Shown piece by piece: positions 58,600 to 64,000 of a stretch of DNA of 64,000 nucleotides. Made by a program: the position numbers and the translations under genes. Position 1 is the stretch's first letter; every line of letters starts with the position of its first letter. The stretch is from assembly GCF_032884065.1 (NCBI RefSeq), contig NC_088875.1, positions 42,827,291 to 42,891,290 on the forward strand, written 5' to 3'. Source of the DNA: Artemia franciscana. Taxonomy: Eukaryota; Arthropoda; Branchiopoda; Anostraca; Artemiidae. Below the pieces are notes generated by a model that saw only the letters and a list, made by a program, of their open reading frames with translations, searched no databases and was not told the DNA's origin.

Positions 58600-61500
58600 A
58601 TGCTTAAGTTTATAATGACTGATGAAGATGCTCAAAGAGTCTATGCCAGAAAACTTGCTGGTGATAGAGAAAGTCAGAAAAGAAAGCGTGCCGAGGAACT
58701 ACCAGAGCAACGCGAAAGCAGACTTGCTGCTAAAAGAGAAAGTGAAAAAAGAAAGCATGCCGAGGAACTACCAGAGCAACGCAGAAGCAGACTTGCTGCT
58801 AAAAGAGAATGTGAAAAAAGAAAGCATGCCGAGGAACTACCAGAGCAACGCAGAAGCAGACTTGCTGCTAAAAGAGAATGTGAAAAAAGAAAGCATGCCG
58901 AGGAACTACCAGAGCAACGCGAAAGCAGACTTGCTGCTAAAAGAGAAAGTGAAAAAAGAAAGCATGCCGAGGAACTACCAGAGCAACGCAGAAGCAGACT
59001 TGCTGCTAAAAGAGAATGTGAAAAAAGAAAGCATGCCGAGGAACTACCAGAGCAACGCAGAAGCAGACTTGCTGCTAAAAGAGAATGTGAAAAAAGAAAG
59101 CATGCCGAGGAACTACCAGAGCAACGCGAAAGCAGACTTGCTGCTAAAAGAGAAAGTGAAAAAAGAAAGCATGCCGAGGAACTACCAGAGCAACGCAGAA
59201 GCAGACTTGCTGCTAAAACAGAATGTGAAAAAAGAAGGCGGGCCGAGGAATTACAAGAAAAGCAAGAAATCAGGCTTGCTGCTGATAGAGAAAGTAAGAA
59301 AAGAAAGCGTGCCGAGGAATCAAAAGACCAGCAGGAAATCAGGCTTGCTGCTGATAGAGAAAGTAAGAAAAGAAAGCGTGCCGAGGAATCAGAGCAATCT
59401 GAAAGTTATCGCCTGGCATTCAGGTACAACCCAGTCGATGATTATAGCTTGAGTAGCTGTGTTCAAATCGGGACAATGTCCAAAATTTGTCCCTATTGCA
59501 AGGCCTTGAAATTCAATGGTGAAACAATGGGAATGTGTTGCGCCTCAGGAAAAGTTAAACTTCCTCTATTGGCTGCACCACCAGAGCCATTGAAGACTTT
59601 CCTTACTGGAACTACGTCAGAATCTAAGCGTTTTTTGTCAAAAATCAGACAATACAACTCATGTTTCCAAATGACGTCGTTTGGAGCCCAAATCGAAAAT
59701 CCAGATCAATTTATGTCTACTTTTAAAGTAAAAGGGCAAATTTATCATAAAGCAGGGTCCCTTCTACCATTATTAGGCGAGAATCATAAATTTTTACAAT
59801 TGTACTTCATCAGTGATAGAAATTCTGAATTGAATGCACGTTGCGAAATTTCTCCCAACGTTGAAAGGACAATCGTTTCCCAATTGCAACATCTTTTCCA
59901 CGAAAATAATAATTTAGTGCGTCTGTTCAAAACAGCCATCGATTTGATGCCTACTGATACTCATAAAATTGTTATTTCCGCTGACAAAACGCCTCCTGGC
60001 CAACATGTGCGTAGATACAATGCTCCGACTATCGACGAAGTGGCAATCGTTATGGTCGGTGATCAGTTTTTACCTCGAGATATTATTCTACATAAGCGAA
60101 ACGCCCAGTTGTTAAGAATTGCTGAAACTCATCGATGCTACGATGCCCTACAATATCCTATCATTTTTTGGGATGGAGCCGACGGCTATCACTTTAATAT
60201 TAAATTGATGAATCCAGCCACTAACAAAGAAATGAATAAGAAATGCAGTGCAATGCATTATTATTCCTATAGACTAATGATTCGGCAGGATGAAGAAAAT
60301 TATATTTTAAAATGCCGTGAATTGTTTCACCAATTTGTCGTGGATATGTATGCAAAAATTGAATCAGAACGTTTGCTATATATCCGCCTGAATCAGACCA
60401 AGCTCCGCTCTGAACAATACATTCATTTGCGAGATGCAGTTATAAATGACGGTAATACCACAAACGTTGGAAGATTAACAATTTTACCTTCGTCATATGC
60501 TGGCAGTCCACGTCATATGCATGAATATGCTCAAGATGCTATTGCGTATGTTCGTCTCTATGGTCGTCCAGATTTATTTATTACATTTACATGTAATCAA
60601 TCTTGGGACGAGATACTGCAGCTTTTACTTCAAGGACAATCGGCGGTTCATAGGCATGACATTACGGCACGTGTCTTCCGGCAAAAGTTGAAATCACTGA
60701 TAAACTACCTTGTAAAACATGAAGTGTTTGGGTCAGTGCGATGCTGGATGTACTCAGTGGAATGGCAAAAACGAGGTTTGCCACACGCACATATACTAAT
60801 CTGGCTACATAAAAAAATTACTTCAAACGAAATTGATGATGTGATTTCCGCTGAAATACCTGATAAAAATGTCGATAAGGGGTTACATGATATTATTGTA
60901 AAAAATATGATACATGGACCTTGCGGTGCACTGAACGAAAATTCACCATGCATGGCCAAAGGAAGGTGCACAAAGCAATATCCTCGACTTTTAGTACCCA
61001 CAACAATTACTGGCAATGATGGTTACCCACAATATAGAAGAAGATCTACTGAAGATGGCGGTAAAACAGCAATAATAAAGAAGCGTAACGGTACCACCAT
61101 CGAAGTAGATAACCAGTGGGTTGTTCCATATTCCCCTTTATTATCCAAAACATTTAATGCACATATAAACGTTGAATACTGTAACTCCGTAAAGGCAATA
61201 AAATATATATGTAAATACGTCAACAAAGGCAGTGACATGGCAGTTTTTGGCTTGCAGTCCGAAATCAAAGATTTCGATGAAATCGTAGAATATCAGGCTG
61301 GAAGATACATAAGCAGTAATGAAGCTGTTTGGCGAATTCTTTCATTTCCGATACATGAACGTAGTCCAGCTGTTGTTCACTTAGCGGTACATTTACAGAA
61401 TGGTCAACGTGTTTATTTCACGGAAACCAACGTGCAACAAAGAGTCCTGAATCCACCGGATACAACATTAACAGCTTTTTTTTCGCTTTGCAAAAATGAT

Positions 61501-63564
61501 TCTTTTGCGAAAAAACTGCTGTATACTGAAGTGCCTTCGTATTACACGTGGAATACTAAAAATAAAGTATTTGAACGTCGAAAACAGGGTAAGTCAGTCG
61601 ACGGCCAACCTACCATCTTCAAAGATACCACGATAGGAAGACTCTACACCGTTCACCCCAATCAACATGAATGCTTCTTTCTACGCCTGCTTTTGGTGAA
61701 TGTACCCGGTCCGACATCCTTTGAGTATTTGAGGACTGTAAATGGTACTATACATGACACTTACCGTAGTGCATGCCAAGCTCTGAATTTATTGGAGAAT
61801 GACCAACACTGGGATAACTGCATCAATGACGCGTGCGAAACGTCAACCCCAAGTCAAATTCGTGCATTGTTTGGCATCATTTTAACAACTTGCTCTCCAT
61901 CAGCTCCTACAGAGTTATGGGAAAAATATAAGTCAAAAATGTCCGAAGATATACTTCATCGAAAACAGTTAGAGACGTCAGACATGACTTTTGATTTTAC
62001 ACCAGAAATTTATAACTACACTTTAGTTGTTATAGAAGATATTTGCATAAGTATGGCAAACAAACCTCTTCAGGGTTTGGGAATGCCTTCACCTAACCGT
62101 ATCGCTGCTGTTTCGACATGTGTAGAATTGGATCGTGAACAAAGTTACAGTACGAGTGATCTATTGTCGTATGTACAAAATAACATTTCCAAGTTAACGT
62201 CGGAACAAAAAGACATTTATGATACGATAATGCATTGTGTCGATAACAACGTTGGAGAAATTTTCTTTTTGGATGCGCCAGGAGGTACTGGTAAAACGTT
62301 TGTGATAAAACTGATTCTGGCATCAATTCGATCTAAAAATGATATAGCGTTGGCAATTGCGTCGTCCGGAATAGCCGCAACATTGCTGCCTGGTGGAAGA
62401 ACTGCTCATTCCGCTTTGAAATTGCCTCTGAACTTGCATTCTACAGAAACTCCCACGTGCAATATTTCCAAATCATCTGGGATGGGTAAAGTATTGCAGC
62501 AATGCAAACTTATTATTTGGGATGAGTGCACAATGGCACACAAAAAATCGCTCGAGGCTCTGGATCAATGCTTGAAAGATTTAAGAGGGAATTCGAAACC
62601 CTTTGGCAGCACATTAATATTGCTTGCAGGAGATTTCAGGCAAACATTACCTATAATACCTAGATCAACTCCTGCAGACGAAATGAATGCTTGCCTGAAA
62701 AATTCTAATTTATGGGCACACGTAAAAACATTAAAATTAACTACAAATATGCGTGTCCGATTGCAAAACGATGACTCTGGTCAAACATTTTCAGATCAAT
62801 TGCTAGCAATGGGAAACGGAAAGCTCCCAGTAGACTCAATTTCAGGACGTATACAACTACCTGCTGATTTCTGTAATTTAGTGACGTCCAAAAATGAATT
62901 GATTGAAAATATATTTCCGAATATTCTAAAAAATTATAAAAATAATAAATGGCTAAGTGAAAGAGCGATTCTCGCACCCAAGAATATAGACGTCCACGAA
63001 ATCAACAATATTGTTTTGACCAAGATTCAAGACCAGGCAGTCCTTTACAAGTCAGTCGACACAGTTTTGGAACCAAATGAAGCGGTTAATTATCCATCTG
63101 AATTTTTAAATTCCATAGATCTTTCAGGGTTTCCACCACACGTGCTACAACTAAAAATAGGCGTACCAATAATATTGTTACGTAACATAAACCCACCAAA
63201 GCTTTGCAATGGCACTCGACTTGCCGTAAAAAAAACAATGGAAAACCTAATAGAGGCCACAATCCTGACAGGGCCTTTTGAGGGTGAGGCTGTTCTTATT
63301 CCTCGCATTCCCATGATTCCAACAGATCTGCCTTTTCAATTTAAAAGATTGCAATTCCCAATTCGATTAGCATTTGCAATCACCATTAACAAAGCTCAAG
63401 GTCAATCATTAGAAAAATGTGGTATTGATCTTAATACTGATTGTTTTTCCCATGGACAATTGTACGTTGCATGTTCGAGGGTCGGTAAACCTGACAATCT
63501 ATTTATATGCAGCGAGAATTGGACAGCGAAGAATGTTGTATATTCTCAAGTTTTACGAAGTTAG
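58600..63564 (+). CDS. Helitron Rep-helicase (RepHel) replication initiator and transposase
   Basis: Intact 1,654 residues, unspliced. Residues ~23-265 are eleven tandem 23-residue basic repeats (RES/REC-EKRKHAEELPEQ-type). Residue ~297 starts a CPYCKALKF...CC zinc motif, followed by the Helitron-like N domain (FGAQIENPDQFMSTFKVKGQ). Rep: FITFTCNQSWDEI, the HUH box LPHAHILIWL (His729, His731) and the two-Tyr motif YICKY (Tyr869, Tyr873) for strand cleavage and joining. The helicase is of Pif1/SF1 type: Walker A GGTGKT at 1228-1233, Walker B WDE (Asp1308, Glu1309), AGDFRQTLPI, LTTNMRV, LLRNINPPKLCNGTRL, and motif VI with NKAQGQS and YVACSRVG. All catalytic residues I know for rolling-circle Helitrons are present. 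The first ATG is at 58600; 58615 (MTDEDAQRVY) fits the TATA spacing and the small relative at 29127 better. Confidence 0.93.
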   Translation: MLKFIMTDEDAQRVYARKLAGDRESQKRKRAEELPEQRESRLAAKRESEKRKHAEELPEQRRSRLAAKRECEKRKHAEELPEQRRSRLAAKRECEKRKHAEELPEQRESRLAAKRESEKRKHAEELPEQRRSRLAAKRECEKRKHAEELPEQRRSRLAAKRECEKRKHAEELPEQRESRLAAKRESEKRKHAEELPEQRRSRLAAKTECEKRRRAEELQEKQEIRLAADRESKKRKRAEESKDQQEIRLAADRESKKRKRAEESEQSESYRLAFRYNPVDDYSLSSCVQIGTMSKICPYCKALKFNGETMGMCCASGKVKLPLLAAPPEPLKTFLTGTTSESKRFLSKIRQYNSCFQMTSFGAQIENPDQFMSTFKVKGQIYHKAGSLLPLLGENHKFLQLYFISDRNSELNARCEISPNVERTIVSQLQHLFHENNNLVRLFKTAIDLMPTDTHKIVISADKTPPGQHVRRYNAPTIDEVAIVMVGDQFLPRDIILHKRNAQLLRIAETHRCYDALQYPIIFWDGADGYHFNIKLMNPATNKEMNKKCSAMHYYSYRLMIRQDEENYILKCRELFHQFVVDMYAKIESERLLYIRLNQTKLRSEQYIHLRDAVINDGNTTNVGRLTILPSSYAGSPRHMHEYAQDAIAYVRLYGRPDLFITFTCNQSWDEILQLLLQGQSAVHRHDITARVFRQKLKSLINYLVKHEVFGSVRCWMYSVEWQKRGLPHAHILIWLHKKITSNEIDDVISAEIPDKNVDKGLHDIIVKNMIHGPCGALNENSPCMAKGRCTKQYPRLLVPTTITGNDGYPQYRRRSTEDGGKTAIIKKRNGTTIEVDNQWVVPYSPLLSKTFNAHINVEYCNSVKAIKYICKYVNKGSDMAVFGLQSEIKDFDEIVEYQAGRYISSNEAVWRILSFPIHERSPAVVHLAVHLQNGQRVYFTETNVQQRVLNPPDTTLTAFFSLCKNDSFAKKLLYTEVPSYYTWNTKNKVFERRKQGKSVDGQPTIFKDTTIGRLYTVHPNQHECFFLRLLLVNVPGPTSFEYLRTVNGTIHDTYRSACQALNLLENDQHWDNCINDACETSTPSQIRALFGIILTTCSPSAPTELWEKYKSKMSEDILHRKQLETSDMTFDFTPEIYNYTLVVIEDICISMANKPLQGLGMPSPNRIAAVSTCVELDREQSYSTSDLLSYVQNNISKLTSEQKDIYDTIMHCVDNNVGEIFFLDAPGGTGKTFVIKLILASIRSKNDIALAIASSGIAATLLPGGRTAHSALKLPLNLHSTETPTCNISKSSGMGKVLQQCKLIIWDECTMAHKKSLEALDQCLKDLRGNSKPFGSTLILLAGDFRQTLPIIPRSTPADEMNACLKNSNLWAHVKTLKLTTNMRVRLQNDDSGQTFSDQLLAMGNGKLPVDSISGRIQLPADFCNLVTSKNELIENIFPNILKNYKNNKWLSERAILAPKNIDVHEINNIVLTKIQDQAVLYKSVDTVLEPNEAVNYPSEFLNSIDLSGFPPHVLQLKIGVPIILLRNINPPKLCNGTRLAVKKTMENLIEATILTGPFEGEAVLIPRIPMIPTDLPFQFKRLQFPIRLAFAITINKAQGQSLEKCGIDLNTDCFSHGQLYVACSRVGKPDNLFICSENWTAKNVVYSQVLRS
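58663..59395 (+). repeat. 69-bp coding tandem repeat in the Rep-helicase gene
   Basis: Eleven units of 23 codons. Units 2-9 alternate in a fixed order of RES-RRS, REC-RRS, REC-RES types, so a 207-bp three-unit block is itself repeated. Units 10-11 are diverged (KKRKRAEES). DNA identity among the central units is near complete. Confidence 0.92.
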
Positions 63565-63582
63565 TTGTATTGCGGAACAGAC

Positions 63583-63613
63583 TGTTGTATATTCACAAGT
63601 TTTACGTAGTTAA
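63583..63613 (+). pseudogene. Duplicate of the last codons of the Rep-helicase
   Basis: GTTGTATATTCACAAGTTTT-ACG-AGTTAA repeats the end of the gene (63534-63564, VVYSQVLRS then stop) after a 19-bp spacer. Either a local duplication or a junction between two Helitron copies. Confidence 0.7.
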
Positions 63614-63640
63614 TTTGTATTGTATCTATCTATCTATCTA

Positions 63641-63836
63641 TCTATATAAAAACGAGTTGTGTGTATGCATGTTTGTTTGTTTGTAAAAAGAACGTTTGCA
63701 TATGGGGACACAACTACAATGGCGCGTAACTAATATGGCGCGTAACGACTTACGCGCGCGGGGGGGCTTGGGGGGGGCGCGAAGCGCCCCCACCAACTAG
63801 GTGTTGGGGTGGCGCGAAGCGCCACCCCAACAGCTA

Positions 63837-63837
<1 letters not shown>
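63641..63837 (+). mobile_element. Possible 197-bp mini-Helitron
   Basis: It has a 5'-like terminus TCTATATAAAAACGAGTTGT followed by GTATGCATGTTTGTTTGTTT and GTAAAAAGAACGTTTGCATA, the subfamily 5' end also seen at 43979-44080. The joined 3' part is the standard CAACTACAATGGCGCGTAAC, sub-terminal and terminal hairpins, and CTAG. Both ends but no interior. Confidence 0.55.

Positions 63838-63931
<94 letters not shown>
63838..63931 (+). repeat. (TA)n tract flanking the Helitron 3' end
   Basis: Perfect TA run starting at the first base after CTAG. Confidence 0.95.
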
Positions 63932-63934
<3 letters not shown>

Positions 63935-64000
63935 ATCTATATTCACAGGTGGGACATAGGGACACAACTACAATGGCGCGTAACTAATATGGCGCGTAAC
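63932..64000 (+). mobile_element. Helitron 3' region, cut by the window edge
   Basis: TCTATCTATATTCACAGGTG, GGACATAGGGACACAACTAC and ATGGCGCGTAACTAATATGG are the standard pre-hairpin 3' sequence of this family. It is the displaced 3' end of element B, or the true 3' end of the Rep-helicase-bearing copy if the mini-Helitron is a separate insertion. Confidence 0.75.

Noticed and set aside
58622..59452. A 276-residue frame rich in KESMPRNYQSNAEADLLLKE
   Set aside because: It is the +1-frame shadow of the 69-bp repeat inside the Rep-helicase gene.

Overview
This is a repeat-dominated stretch of animal nuclear genome, most likely from an arthropod. A crustacean, perhaps brine-shrimp-like, is my guess, but nothing in the window proves it. 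The evidence is GT-AG introns of 4 to 16 kb, a metazoan-type zinc-chaperone GTPase gene, several LINE families, hAT and Academ-like DNA transposons, many fold-back repeats, and a Helitron population including one copy with an intact 1,654-residue ORF.

Host gene. I find one conventional gene: a CobW/CBWD-type GTPase (ZNG1 family) on the + strand. Six coding exons (10806-10995, 14690-14786, 23151-23302, 32908-33001, 48807-48893, 48973-49013) join in one frame with consensus splice sites. They encode about 220 residues of the G domain: P-loop, CxCC metal motif, ET(S/T)GxADPG motif and NKxD. The C-terminal CobW_C part should lie beyond base 64,000. Everything from 11 kb onward is therefore probably intronic.

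Layout. 1-10.8 kb: upstream repeats, including an 8-bp-TSD hAT element nested in another TIR element and a decayed CR1/L2-like LINE (7.1-9.1 kb). Intron 1 (11-14.7 kb): LINE remnants, (TA)n tracts and a 1.3-kb fold-back element. Intron 2 (14.8-23.1 kb): a ~0.97-kb tandem repeat interrupted by a 4.07-kb DNA transposon. That transposon has TIRs, a 3-bp GAC target duplication and a broken gene for a zinc-finger/XPG-nuclease/Cys-cluster protein; I assign it to the Academ (XPG-bearing) group. Intron 3 (23.3-32.9 kb): a nearly full-length RTE-like LINE and a head-to-tail array of four minus-strand non-autonomous Helitrons with CTAG|TC junctions. Intron 4 (33.0-48.8 kb): large inverted repeats, a second RTE-like copy, hairpin MITEs and a Helitron end with a covarying terminal hairpin. 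Intron 6 (49.0-64 kb): hairpin MITEs, tandem repeats, a tRNA-derived SINE, then nested + strand Helitrons including the one with an intact Rep-helicase gene (58,305-63,837).

The Helitrons form a complete family picture. One copy carries an intact Rep/helicase gene behind a duplicated CRE/TATA promoter module. Several small derivatives keep only the termini, helicase-tail remnants, a minisatellite or the N-terminal repeat domain, and could depend on it in trans. No CRISPR array, prokaryotic operon or rRNA gene was seen.
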